A stretch of 64,000 bases of DNA from Spirochaetia bacterium. GTDB taxonomy: Bacteria > Spirochaetota > Leptospiria > Leptospirales > Leptonemataceae. The position numbers and the translations under genes are program-made. The stretch is from the NCBI GenBank assembly GCA_021413825.1, contig JAIOPQ010000096.1, forward strand, positions 62,001-126,000, given 5' to 3'. Under the pieces are notes generated by a model. The model was not told the origin of the DNA. It was given only the letters and a program-made list of their open reading frames with translations, and ran no database searches. Shown here one piece after another: positions 42,350 through 50,691 of the stretch. Within the stretch, counting starts at the first letter, position 1. Every line of letters starts with the position of its first letter.

Positions 42350-44347
42350 ATGACTGAGCGCCTTGATCTCTTTGAGGAAACCGTTTCGCTCGGACCAGGA
42401 GTTCGCGCTCTACCAATCGTCCATGGTTCGGCTGAGTATTCAGTTCTTCTGCGTCAGATTTTTTTAACCCAACCGCCAGCTTGCCTGGCCCTTGAAATTC
42501 CTGAAGATATGGGACGGCAGCTAAGCGACGTGCTTCCGCATGCGGATCAAATCCCAATTATTTCGTTTGATGACGCGGCTGGTGTTCCTGTGCATTTTAT
42601 TCTGGAACCGCTTGAGCCGATTGTTGAAGCCGCCCGCAGCGCCAGCGAACTGGGGATTCCGTTTCATGCAATCGACGCTCCTTGCATTTCCGTGAATCCG
42701 GGTGACGCGGATTTGTTTTCGCCGCAGAGCTATGGGTTTCATCCTGATTGGTTTCCAGATACGTTTGTTCTACGCGTAATGAGTGTGCGCACCATTTACG
42801 AACTCTATAAGAAGAATCACGTTCCTATCAGATACGATGCCACACCGCGCGAGAACATGCGTGGTGATTTCGTTAGAGAGCTGCACATGGCGCAGCGCAT
42901 ACGTACGTTAGCTCCATTGTTTGATGCCACTACGCCTGGTAGGCTGGAAGGGTGTCTGCTCGTGGTCTGCGGGATCAAACATTTGCCTGCGCTCGAACAT
43001 CTAATTAAGCTCCCGGATGAAGAGTTTGAACGGTATCATACAATTTTGAGTGAAGTGCAACAGTACCGCGGTCATAGTGTTACTTCGGAAGATGAAGAAC
43101 CACTTGAATCGCTTATGCGCGAGAAGGGACCAGTTCCGGAATTTGAGCTGAACACACTTTCAAGGGAATCCCCGGAAGTTCTTTCTCAGCCCGGATATTA
43201 CAATGCAACATGGAATCTAGTTCGCAAGAACGAGCGTACAATTCGTGCATTTAATCGAATTGTTTTGCAGCGCGCCGTATATCGCGAGTCCGTTTCCAGG
43301 TATGAGAAAGAGAGCGGTGAGATATTTTCTCCAAGGATTGAGAAGAATTTTACCAGGTTCGCGCGTACATGGAGCTGGCTTGAGAACCGCTTACTCCCTG
43401 ATGCGTATAGACTCGTAATGTCTGCCCGTGCGTTTGGTGGGGACAATTTTGCTCGAATCTTTTACGATATTCTAAACTTCATACCGCCTCTCAAAAATCC
43501 AAAATTTCCGGAAAAGAAACTCACGTTAGACGATCTTTATCGTGATAGTAAAATGATTCGCTTTCGGGTTAGGCTCAAGAAGAAGAAGCGTGTTCCGCCT
43601 CCACCAATTCGAAAGAAGTTTCAGCGTGAGAAGTACCCCGGCGAATGGCGGGATTCCTTCCGGGGTGGGGGAATTTGTTCGTATCCGCCGGAGGACATTG
43701 TAATTGAGGATTTTGGTACGTATTTGCAGAAGAAGGCCACGTCCGTCCTGAAGGGTGCTGAGAGTAAAGTCACACCGTTTACATCAAGTCTAATGGATGG
43801 AATCGACTATCGTGAAACCATTCGAAACCTGCATGTGGGAAAAGTATTCGTTAGGGATATTCAGGACCGCGGAATCGAAGCGGGCAGCGTGGTAATCATT
43901 TTCAGCGATGATGAAATTGAGCATGATTGGAAAGTTGTGTGGTGGGGAGAGCACAATCAGGAGAGCGATATGGCCCTCTATGCAACAGCCCCCGGAATGG
44001 AAGTAATCGGTCCCGGGATTTGTAGATGCAGATACGGTGGCTTGATGATGACCTATCCTCCCCGTCGTTTACACGACATCTGGGAAGACAGCAATTACGC
44101 TGAATTCGAAAAGGCATCGGATCGCTTACTTGCAGCTGCAATTGATTACAACGAAAAGAATGCAGTCGTGCATCTGGCACACAGACCACCTTCGCCAAAG
44201 TTAGTCGCTATTGCAAATCGACTAGGTCAGAAAATTATTCATATTCCTATTTCTACAATGAACAGCGTTCTCCTTGGAAGAGTGCGGCGTTTCCACGTGC
44301 TCGACGGCCACGATCGTCGTGGGGAAGCAAACGATTTTATCTGGTAG
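42350..44347 (+). CDS. Large TraB/ChaN-like protein of unknown function paired with MoxR
   Basis: This 665-residue protein has no signal peptide or membrane helix. Residues 1-230 look like the TraB/PrgY/ChaN fold: VRALPIVHGSAEYSVLLRQIFLTQPPACLALEIPEDM, FHAIDAP, and LLVVCGIKHLPALEHLIKL, where GxxHxxxL is the usual last motif. A helical middle with a poly-basic stretch (RLKKKKRVPPPPIRKKFQREKYPG) follows. A beta-rich C-terminal domain has GSVVIIFSDDEIEHDWKVVWWGEHN and VIGPGICRCRYGGLMMTYPP. The arrangement recalls DUF5682 proteins found beside MoxR-VWA genes, but I cannot confirm identity. ATG 42350 has GGGAG 4 bases before it. Confidence 0.7.
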   Translation: MTERLDLFEETVSLGPGVRALPIVHGSAEYSVLLRQIFLTQPPACLALEIPEDMGRQLSDVLPHADQIPIISFDDAAGVPVHFILEPLEPIVEAARSASELGIPFHAIDAPCISVNPGDADLFSPQSYGFHPDWFPDTFVLRVMSVRTIYELYKKNHVPIRYDATPRENMRGDFVRELHMAQRIRTLAPLFDATTPGRLEGCLLVVCGIKHLPALEHLIKLPDEEFERYHTILSEVQQYRGHSVTSEDEEPLESLMREKGPVPEFELNTLSRESPEVLSQPGYYNATWNLVRKNERTIRAFNRIVLQRAVYRESVSRYEKESGEIFSPRIEKNFTRFARTWSWLENRLLPDAYRLVMSARAFGGDNFARIFYDILNFIPPLKNPKFPEKKLTLDDLYRDSKMIRFRVRLKKKKRVPPPPIRKKFQREKYPGEWRDSFRGGGICSYPPEDIVIEDFGTYLQKKATSVLKGAESKVTPFTSSLMDGIDYRETIRNLHVGKVFVRDIQDRGIEAGSVVIIFSDDEIEHDWKVVWWGEHNQESDMALYATAPGMEVIGPGICRCRYGGLMMTYPPRRLHDIWEDSNYAEFEKASDRLLAAAIDYNEKNAVVHLAHRPPSPKLVAIANRLGQKIIHIPISTMNSVLLGRVRRFHVLDGHDRRGEANDFIW

Positions 44348-44612
44348 CGTGGATCTCTTTTGTCGAATCCGCACGGAATGAACCCCGGGGGGACGTCAAC
44401 CAGGCAGTAAAGAAAACTGGCGGCTCCGGATGGAAGGCAGCTTTCGGCTGGGGACAGGCTGCCCCTACCCCTGATAAAGCGCAAGTGACTGATTGAATGA
44501 AATGGAGTAAGCAGCGGAATTGCGTGTAAAAATCTCCGCTGCGATTTTAGTATGCCGAGGTTTTTGTTGACACTTTTTTCCGATTCTTGCGTCTCTTATG
44601 TGCAGGTGCAAC

Positions 44613-45086
44613 ATGAAAACTCGATCTCTATTCCTGGTAACATTCGCGATTGCCTTTGCGTTGCTGTCGACCGAGCGATTGTCCGCAGAGCCGGTTCTGA
44701 CGGAAGATGTGATGAGCAGATACATGGCAATATATCCTCTCTATATGAGAATAACGTTCCAGCTTGATGCGACTTCGAAGATGGCTAACGGTGAGGCCAA
44801 GGACAAGAAAGTTGAGGAACTGATCCTGGAGAGAAATCAGCTGCTCACCGGAAATGGCTGGGAGGATTTCGTGGAGTTCATGGATGTAGATGTTCGAGTC
44901 ATGCGCGGGATCACACCCATGAATATCTTGCTGAAGTTTGAAAATGCCCCGGAGTCGGACAAAAAGCAAGTAGAAGACGCGGTTACGGAAAAATTGAAGG
45001 ATTACACGCCAAAAGAGATTGCTTTGCTGAAGAAAAAACTCAGGACAATAACAAAGATGCGCGAGGCTGCGCTGGCCGGGAAATAG
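44613..45086 (+). CDS. Small secreted helical protein, unknown
   Basis: This 157-residue protein has a signal peptide (MKTRSLFLVTFAIAFALLSTERLSAEP). The mature part is helical and charged: EDVMSRYMAIYPLYMRITFQLDATSKM, GWEDFVEFMDVDVRVMRGITPMNILLKF and the C-terminal KEIALLKKKLRTITKMREAALAGK. No cysteine or catalytic motif is present in the mature chain. I do not recognise the family. It has AGGTG ahead of its ATG. The 265 bases upstream show no gene. Confidence 0.65.
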   Translation: MKTRSLFLVTFAIAFALLSTERLSAEPVLTEDVMSRYMAIYPLYMRITFQLDATSKMANGEAKDKKVEELILERNQLLTGNGWEDFVEFMDVDVRVMRGITPMNILLKFENAPESDKKQVEDAVTEKLKDYTPKEIALLKKKLRTITKMREAALAGK

Positions 45087-45447
45087 AGCGTTCCTTTTTC
45101 CACGAAGGGCATCGTGCCATGTACGCTCTCGTTCTCATTCGATGTTCCGAGATGATGTGCTTGCTTTCCCGCAATGCAGACCGCCGAGCAGTACCAGCCA
45201 GACTGATAGCAATGCTAGTCGATGCAATTGGATAGCGCTTTAGTAAAGAATGTCATTTCCTTCGGCACGTACACACAGTACATCGATGTCGTTGTCAAAG
45301 TAACCCTGCATTTCTGATTTGCGACATTTCGCTTCTTCTTCAGGCCCTGCATTAAAGTACCCAGCTTGTAAGCGAACTTGTGCAAAAGCGCAGGGCCTCG
45401 GATCGATTCCAGCCCAGTTTCGGACAATTCAGAGAGGCCAAATATGA
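45087..45447. other. Non-coding gap upstream of the OYE promoter
   Basis: In this 361-base stretch I see no credible gene on either strand. A reading frame on the minus strand at 45215-45454 is short and of poor composition. There is no strong hairpin with a T-tract. The gap ends in the promoter and operator of the Old Yellow Enzyme gene. Confidence 0.5.
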
Positions 45448-45475
45448 TTGACAAATAGACCGATCTACATATTCA
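45448..45475 (+). promoter_or_regulatory. Promoter with overlapping TetR-type operator for the OYE-tetR pair
   Basis: TTGACA at 45448 is followed by the 12-base near-palindrome TAGACCGATCTA (45456-45467), which falls within the spacer, and a weak -10 near 45470 (TATTCA). The palindrome is of the kind bound by TetR regulators of the LmrA/QdoR group, as I recall. Its position would block RNA polymerase. The likely transcription start lies only a few bases before ATG 45483, and no SD is present, so the mRNA may be leaderless. Confidence 0.6.
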
Positions 45476-45482
45476 TGCTCTC

Positions 45483-46784
45483 ATGACTACCAATTCGGCA
45501 CCCGAAAATCTGAACAAACCGCTCACACTGAAGAGCGGCCTCACTCTCCCCAATCGCATCGCCAAAGGCGCAACCAGCGAAGCCCTCGCAGACAGGGACA
45601 CTGGCCGTCCCAGTGAAGGCCTGACTAATGTTTACACCCAATGGGGTGCCGGAGGCGCAGGTCTGCTTATCACTGGCAATGTAATTGTCGACAGGGAAGG
45701 CAGAACTGAGCCGGGCAATGTGATTCTGCGCGATGAGCGACATCTTACTGAGCTCAAACGTTGGGCAGAAGCGGCACAGGCAAGCGGTGCAAGATTGTTC
45801 ATGCAGATCAATCACGCTGGCAGGCAAACGCCAAGGCGAATTACGTCTCAACCTGTGGCACCATCCGCTGTACCGCTCAAGGGATTCATGGGACTTTTTG
45901 CTACACCGCGGCCATTGGAGCATGAAGAAATTGTAGAACTAATCGGTCGTTATGCGACGGCAGCGAGCGTTGCACAAAAGGCCGGTTTCTCAGGCGTGGA
46001 AATTCATGCAGCGCACGGCTATCTTGCGAGCCAGTTTCTCTCACCGCGTACAAACCTCCGCGATGATCGTTGGGGTGGAGATGCGGAAAGACGTCGTCGC
46101 TTTCTGATAGAAATTGTGCGAGCTATACGTGCTGCGACTGGACCAAATTTTTCTGTCGCGGTGAAACTCAATTCAGCTGATTTTCAACGAGGTGGATTCA
46201 GCGAGGAAGAATCCATGGCAGTTGTGGATGCCCTGGAGCAGGAAGGTATTGACTTGCTTGAGATTTCAGGCGGCAGTTACGAGCAATCCGCCATGATGGG
46301 CGCCACTGAAAAAACCACATCGAAACAAACTTCTACAACGCTGCGCGAAGCATATTTCCTGGACTACGCCAAAAAAATTCGTGCGCGCACAAAACTGCCC
46401 TTGATGCTCACGGGCGGGATGCGTACTGTCGCCACAATGGAAAAAGTGGTTGCAGAAGGTCATGTTGATATTGTGGGCATTGCGCGTCCGCTTTTTGTCG
46501 AACCAGATCTACCGCATCGTCTGTTGAATGGCAGCGCGAGTTCTGCCCTTCAGGTCAAAACAGCTGTTGGTATTAAGATGCTCGATGATATGCTGAACCT
46601 TGTTTGGTATCAGGCGCAACTGCGTCGTATGGCGACGGGGTTAAGGCCACGTGCAAATCTTGGGCGCCTCGGAGCGCTTGTTTCTGGATATTTTCTCAGC
46701 TATGCTTTCAATCCGCTGTCGATCGCATTTGCGCATAAACCGGCCCCTCTAACGGCGCCGCCTAAAGCTATTGAAAATTCATGA
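45483..46784 (+). CDS. NADH:flavin oxidoreductase, Old Yellow Enzyme family
   Basis: This 433-residue FMN-dependent TIM-barrel ene-reductase has KSGLTLPNRIAKGATSE, ARLFMQINHAGRQ, the active-site GFSGVEIHAAHGYLASQFLSPRTNLRDDRWGG (the HxxH pair for substrate binding), VAVKLNSADFQRGG and the phosphate loop LMLTGGMRT...DIVGIARPL. The C-terminal 70 residues after the barrel (QLRRMATGLRPRANLG...) add a helix and a hydrophobic tail. Family members reduce electrophilic alkenes or nitro compounds with NAD(P)H. The gene ends in an ATGA overlap with a TetR gene; together they form a self-contained stress-inducible unit. Confidence 0.93.
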   Translation: MTTNSAPENLNKPLTLKSGLTLPNRIAKGATSEALADRDTGRPSEGLTNVYTQWGAGGAGLLITGNVIVDREGRTEPGNVILRDERHLTELKRWAEAAQASGARLFMQINHAGRQTPRRITSQPVAPSAVPLKGFMGLFATPRPLEHEEIVELIGRYATAASVAQKAGFSGVEIHAAHGYLASQFLSPRTNLRDDRWGGDAERRRRFLIEIVRAIRAATGPNFSVAVKLNSADFQRGGFSEEESMAVVDALEQEGIDLLEISGGSYEQSAMMGATEKTTSKQTSTTLREAYFLDYAKKIRARTKLPLMLTGGMRTVATMEKVVAEGHVDIVGIARPLFVEPDLPHRLLNGSASSALQVKTAVGIKMLDDMLNLVWYQAQLRRMATGLRPRANLGRLGALVSGYFLSYAFNPLSIAFAHKPAPLTAPPKAIENS

Positions 46785-47359
46785 AGAAGGGAATCGAAAC
46801 ACGCGAGCGACTCATCGCTACAACGGGTCGCTTGCTTCAGTCTCAGGGTTATGCAGCAACCGGTATCAATGAAATCCTGGATGCAAGCGGGACGCCGCGC
46901 GGTTCCTTTTATTTCCATTTTCCAGGCGGAAAAGAGGAGCTTGCCCGGGCCGCGCTTGAGGCTAGCGCGACAGAGCGTCGAGCAATCATCGAACGCGCCG
47001 CTAATAGCTCGAAAGATTTAGGCAAAGCACTCTCGGCTGTTTGCGAGGCACTCGCTCAAATACTGGTTGAATCTGATTTTCAATTGGGTTGTCCGTTAGC
47101 CACGACGGCCCTTGAGACTGCAGCCCAGGTTGATGCAATTCAGTCAGTTATTGCGGAACATTATTATTCATGGATTAAGCTTATCGAGGGTCGCATTCAG
47201 CAAACTGAAATGCCCCCAGCCGAACGCGCAGCCCTGGCAACGCTAGTGTTGTCTGCCGTCGAGGGCGCTCTGCTCCTGTCTCGATCATTCCGCGATCCAA
47301 AACCCCTTAAACAGGTGGCCGCGTCGCTTGCAAAAGCAATCCCAAAGACGCGAGACTAA
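46781..47359 (+). CDS. TetR-family transcriptional regulator (LmrA/YxaF-like)
   Basis: This 192-residue regulator has N-terminal TetR DNA-binding sequence TRERLIATTGRLLQSQGYAATGINEILDASGTPRGSFYFHFPGGKEELARAAL. GYaatGineIl...G.P.GSfYfHFpGGKeeL is the pattern of the LmrA/YxaF group. The ligand domain has FQLGCPLATTALE, also typical of that group. Coupled to the OYE by ATGA, it probably represses the promoter at 45448 through the TAGACCGATCTA site and is released by an electrophile or xenobiotic. This is inferred from context. Confidence 0.9.
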   Translation: MKKGIETRERLIATTGRLLQSQGYAATGINEILDASGTPRGSFYFHFPGGKEELARAALEASATERRAIIERAANSSKDLGKALSAVCEALAQILVESDFQLGCPLATTALETAAQVDAIQSVIAEHYYSWIKLIEGRIQQTEMPPAERAALATLVLSAVEGALLLSRSFRDPKPLKQVAASLAKAIPKTRD

Positions 47360-47425
47360 CCCGGCCCCGGTAGACCCCGTAAAACGGTTGATTTCCCTTC
47401 TGCCCTTGCGTTTACCGTGTTGCCC

Positions 47426-47454
47426 TTGACAGAGTCACTCATCCATACTAGAAT
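47426..47454 (+). promoter_or_regulatory. Strong sigma-70-type promoter for the P-type ATPase gene
   Basis: TTGACA (47426-47431) and TAGAAT (47449-47454) are separated by exactly 17 bases. All six -35 bases and five of six -10 bases match consensus. Transcription would start near 47461, leaving about 58 bases before the ATG at 47519. It is one of the clearest promoters in the window. Confidence 0.75.
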
Positions 47455-47518
47455 ATTGTTCCCAGAATACAATTTGATCAGAGTTGAGCTGCAATGTTAA
47501 CAGGCGGACGTTAATTAG

Positions 47519-50500
47519 ATGATACGAGAACTGTTGCAGGCGGAGAAAATTATTGTCGGGCTTGACGGCCCGCCAGAGAAAGATCTTGAACGTCTATTAG
47601 CCCTTTCCTCTTGTAAAGACAGAGGAGCCGCCCTTATTCAACAGCTGGTCGCTTCGCATCGTGTATTTGATCGAGTTGCGATCTTCCACACTGGCGTGAG
47701 CGGCCTTGGCCAGTCCGAACTATTTGTGGGAACCATGTCCCGATTTCACGATCCTGGTTACCAGGTTGCGATATTGCTTCTTGGTCCGGAAGGCTCACCC
47801 GCAAACAATATTCAAATACTCGAACGCCTCGCAGCACTCATCCCACCGGTTGGTCGAGAGATTGGTTCCTTGCGAAACGCAGAAGCAATTCGCAAGGCTA
47901 TTGCAAAAGCAGAGGAAATTGCAATTGGACCAACTTACTTTAATCTAACCCAGGATGAAATAGCCTCCGAACTCCGCACAAACCTGGAAACGGGGCTTAG
48001 CTCTGCAGATGCGGAGTCGCGCTTGCGAACCTACGGGTTCAACCAGCTCCGCAGAGTCAGGCGCATGCCCTGGTATTTCAAGCTAATGAAGAGCTTCTTT
48101 GGACTGTTTGCGATGCTACTCTGGGGCGCCGGGGTTCTATGTTTCGTACCCGGTGTCGACATGCCTCAGCTTGGAATCGCAATCATCATAGTAATTGCAA
48201 TCAACGGTTTTTTTTCCTTTCTCCAGGAAGAAAAATCGGACAGGGCTGTGGAAGCCCTGCAAAGACTTTTGTCGCATAACTGTCGCGTAATGCGCGACAG
48301 CGCAGTCATCGAAATTGACGCCGAGCATGTTGTTCCCGGGGACATAGTAATTCTAGAAGAGGGTGACAGCGTTCCAGCTGATGGCCGCCTGATTGAGGCT
48401 TTCGAAGTCGAAGTTGATAACTCATCGCTAACGGGAGAGTCGACGTCCGCCAAGCGATACAAATCGGATCAGCCTGTCTTACTCGATGGACGTTTTATGT
48501 GGATCGAAATGCCCAATATCGTGTTTGCGGGATCTTCGCTCGTGAAAGGTCAGGGGAAGGCTGTAATTTTTGGAACCGGAATGACGACTGAAATTGGCCG
48601 AATCGCCGGAATGACGCAGGCCATCAAGAGCGAAGAAAGCCCGCTACAGAAAGAACTTCGGGCAACGGTCCGCACCATCTCCATACTTGCGGGTACTATT
48701 GCACTTATCTTTTTGGGACTAGGATGGCTATTCGCCGGGCTTTCATTTCTTCAGGCATTTGTATTTTGCATTGGTCTTTTTGTTGCAAATGTCCCAGAGG
48801 GCTTGTTGCCCACGGTGACCCTTTCGCTTGCAATTGGCGTGACGCGGATGGCTAAACGAAACGCTATCGTCAAAAATTTATCTTCTGTAGAAACACTTGG
48901 GTCCACTACCGTTATCTGCACAGACAAGACAGGCACCCTCACTCAAAACCTGATGATGGTTCAGGAAATTTATTCCGACGGACAGGTTATTGAGGTGGAT
49001 GGGAAAGGATACGAGCCTGATGGAACGTTCCGAAAAGGAAACGCCGTTCTCCCGGCAGAAGATCTTTCAAGGAATCCAGCTTTCTTTCGTTTGTTGCAAT
49101 GCGCCTATTTCTGCAATAATGCTCACGTCGAGGAGGTTAAGGATCAATATCGCATGACGGGTGATCCAACGGAGGGTGCCCTGATGACGCTCGCGCTTAA
49201 AGGGAGGATTAGAGGTGCTCATCAAAATCTGCGCGTGAATCCCTTTGAATCGGTCAGGAAGCGAATGAGCGTCGTGGCGCGCAGCGAAGGCGATTCCGGT
49301 CTGCTTGTTTTTGCAAAAGGCGCACCCCTTGAGCTTCTGTCTTGTTGCGATCGCCTCATGGACGGTGGTCTGGCTCGCTCCATGAACGACGCAGATCGCA
49401 AGGACATCATAGAAAAAAACGATGAGTTTGCCGGGCGAGGACTGCGAGTGCTGGCACTTGCCTACCGCGCGGGGGAAGAATTACCGCTGGATCAATATGA
49501 CGTTGCAGGCGCTGAATCAGAGCTTATTTTTCTTGGACTCGCCGCAATGAACGACCCTGTGCGACCTGGTGTATCCGATGCAATCGCGAACTGTCACGGA
49601 GCTGGCATCAGGATCATAATGATTACGGGGGACTATGCGCTTACGGCGCGAAGCATAGCACTCAAGATTGGAATGGAAGTAAAAGAGCAAAAGGAAATTC
49701 TAACGGGTGTTGATCTGAATTCAATCGACGATGCTGCGCTGCGGAGCATGCTGAAGTCGGGTGACAGAATTTTCGCACGCGTTTCACCCGAGCATAAGCT
49801 GAGAATCGTATCAACCCTGAAGGAAATGGATGAGATTGTAGCTGTGACGGGAGATGGAGTGAACGATGCACCTGCGTTGAAACGTGCTGACATTGGAATT
49901 GCCATGGGGTTGCGCGGGAATGACGTCGCAAAGGAAGCAGCTCACATGATTTTGGTGGATGATAACTTCAGTTCCATTGTTGCCGCAATAGAGGAAGGGC
50001 GCGCGATTTTTGACAACATTCGTCGCTTCATGGCCTATATACTCAATTCAAATCCGCAGGAAATGTATCCTTACATTGTCTGGATGATGCTGCCGGGTGC
50101 GCCGCTGGCAATGACCGTTATGGGTGTTCTGGCCGTTGATGTTGGAACGGATCTTATTCCTGCAATGGGTCTGGGTGCTGAGCCTCCTGCAAAGGACGTT
50201 ATGCGGAAACCTCCAAGGAACAGGAAAGAGAAACTCCTGAGCTTTCGGTTTATTCTGGCAAATTATCTTGTGCAGGGAAGCATTCTGACACTGGCATGTT
50301 ATGCAACGTATCTCTATATGGGATGGGTGCTTGGATCATTTGAACATGGGTTTTCAATCTTTTCCATGCCTTCTTCGCCGGCAGGCCTGAATATGAATCT
50401 AGCTTCGCAACCGTATCTACAAACCCTGACTGCGTTCTTCTTTGCAACCGTTACAACACAGATAGTCAATGTGCTCTGCAAACGCAGTCATACGGAATCA

Positions 50501-50533
50501 CTGCGTAGTATTCTTCTATTCTCCTCTATCTAA
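47519..50533 (+). CDS. P2C-type (Na+/K+-ATPase-like) cation pump with N-terminal PTS EIIA-like domain; C-terminus damaged
   Basis: This is a 1,004-residue pump. Residues 1-115 resemble a PTS EIIA(Ntr) domain: LLQAEKIIVGLDGPPEKDLERLL and RVAIFHTGVSGLGQSEL with His57 at the phosphohistidine position, then YQVAILLLGPEGS. The ATPase shows SLTGES (Glu307), NVPEGLLPTVTLSLAIGVTRMAKRNAIVKNL, ICTDKTGTLTQN (Asp469 phosphorylated), GDGVNDAPALKRADIGIAMG (Asp779/783), NSNPQEMYPY, and AVDVGTDLIPAMGLGAEPP...PPRN. The VANVPEGL and DVGTDLIPA motifs are those of Na+/K+-ATPases. The reading frame ends at SLRSILLFSSI after M8, so M9 and M10 are absent; M10 sequence lies in another frame at 50506-50666. Confidence 0.88.
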   Translation: MIRELLQAEKIIVGLDGPPEKDLERLLALSSCKDRGAALIQQLVASHRVFDRVAIFHTGVSGLGQSELFVGTMSRFHDPGYQVAILLLGPEGSPANNIQILERLAALIPPVGREIGSLRNAEAIRKAIAKAEEIAIGPTYFNLTQDEIASELRTNLETGLSSADAESRLRTYGFNQLRRVRRMPWYFKLMKSFFGLFAMLLWGAGVLCFVPGVDMPQLGIAIIIVIAINGFFSFLQEEKSDRAVEALQRLLSHNCRVMRDSAVIEIDAEHVVPGDIVILEEGDSVPADGRLIEAFEVEVDNSSLTGESTSAKRYKSDQPVLLDGRFMWIEMPNIVFAGSSLVKGQGKAVIFGTGMTTEIGRIAGMTQAIKSEESPLQKELRATVRTISILAGTIALIFLGLGWLFAGLSFLQAFVFCIGLFVANVPEGLLPTVTLSLAIGVTRMAKRNAIVKNLSSVETLGSTTVICTDKTGTLTQNLMMVQEIYSDGQVIEVDGKGYEPDGTFRKGNAVLPAEDLSRNPAFFRLLQCAYFCNNAHVEEVKDQYRMTGDPTEGALMTLALKGRIRGAHQNLRVNPFESVRKRMSVVARSEGDSGLLVFAKGAPLELLSCCDRLMDGGLARSMNDADRKDIIEKNDEFAGRGLRVLALAYRAGEELPLDQYDVAGAESELIFLGLAAMNDPVRPGVSDAIANCHGAGIRIIMITGDYALTARSIALKIGMEVKEQKEILTGVDLNSIDDAALRSMLKSGDRIFARVSPEHKLRIVSTLKEMDEIVAVTGDGVNDAPALKRADIGIAMGLRGNDVAKEAAHMILVDDNFSSIVAAIEEGRAIFDNIRRFMAYILNSNPQEMYPYIVWMMLPGAPLAMTVMGVLAVDVGTDLIPAMGLGAEPPAKDVMRKPPRNRKEKLLSFRFILANYLVQGSILTLACYATYLYMGWVLGSFEHGFSIFSMPSSPAGLNMNLASQPYLQTLTAFFFATVTTQIVNVLCKRSHTESLRSILLFSSI

Positions 50534-50666
50534 GATTTACTTCTTTGCTCCCGTCCCGTGGCATGTGTATGCAGTCGCATTGATTGGTCCGGCGTTTCTA
50601 CTCGGGTTTGAAGAGGTAAAGAAGTACTTTCGCCGCCGAGGGTATCCTCTGAGAGTTCTCAATTAG
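50506..50666 (+). pseudogene. Displaced C-terminal helix (M10) of the P-type ATPase in the +1 frame
   Basis: Read in the +1 frame relative to the ATPase, this stretch gives VVFFYSPLSKIYFFAPVPWHVYAV...GPAFLLGFEEVKKYFRRRGYP and a stop. It has the normal end of P2 ATPases: a Y-x-P-L loop, a hydrophobic M10 and the basic EExxKxxxRR tail. About 20-30 residues expected between SLRS and FFYSPL (M9) are missing, so a deletion plus frameshift is more likely than one simple indel. A sequencing or assembly error is possible. Confidence 0.65.
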
Positions 50667-50691
50667 CCTGGGGAAATTAAGTTGGGTGCTT

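Noticed and set aside
42034-42357. 107-codon plus-strand frame after MoxR
   Set aside because: Composition is poor, no homologous motif is seen, and it overlaps the SD and start of the next gene in a different frame.
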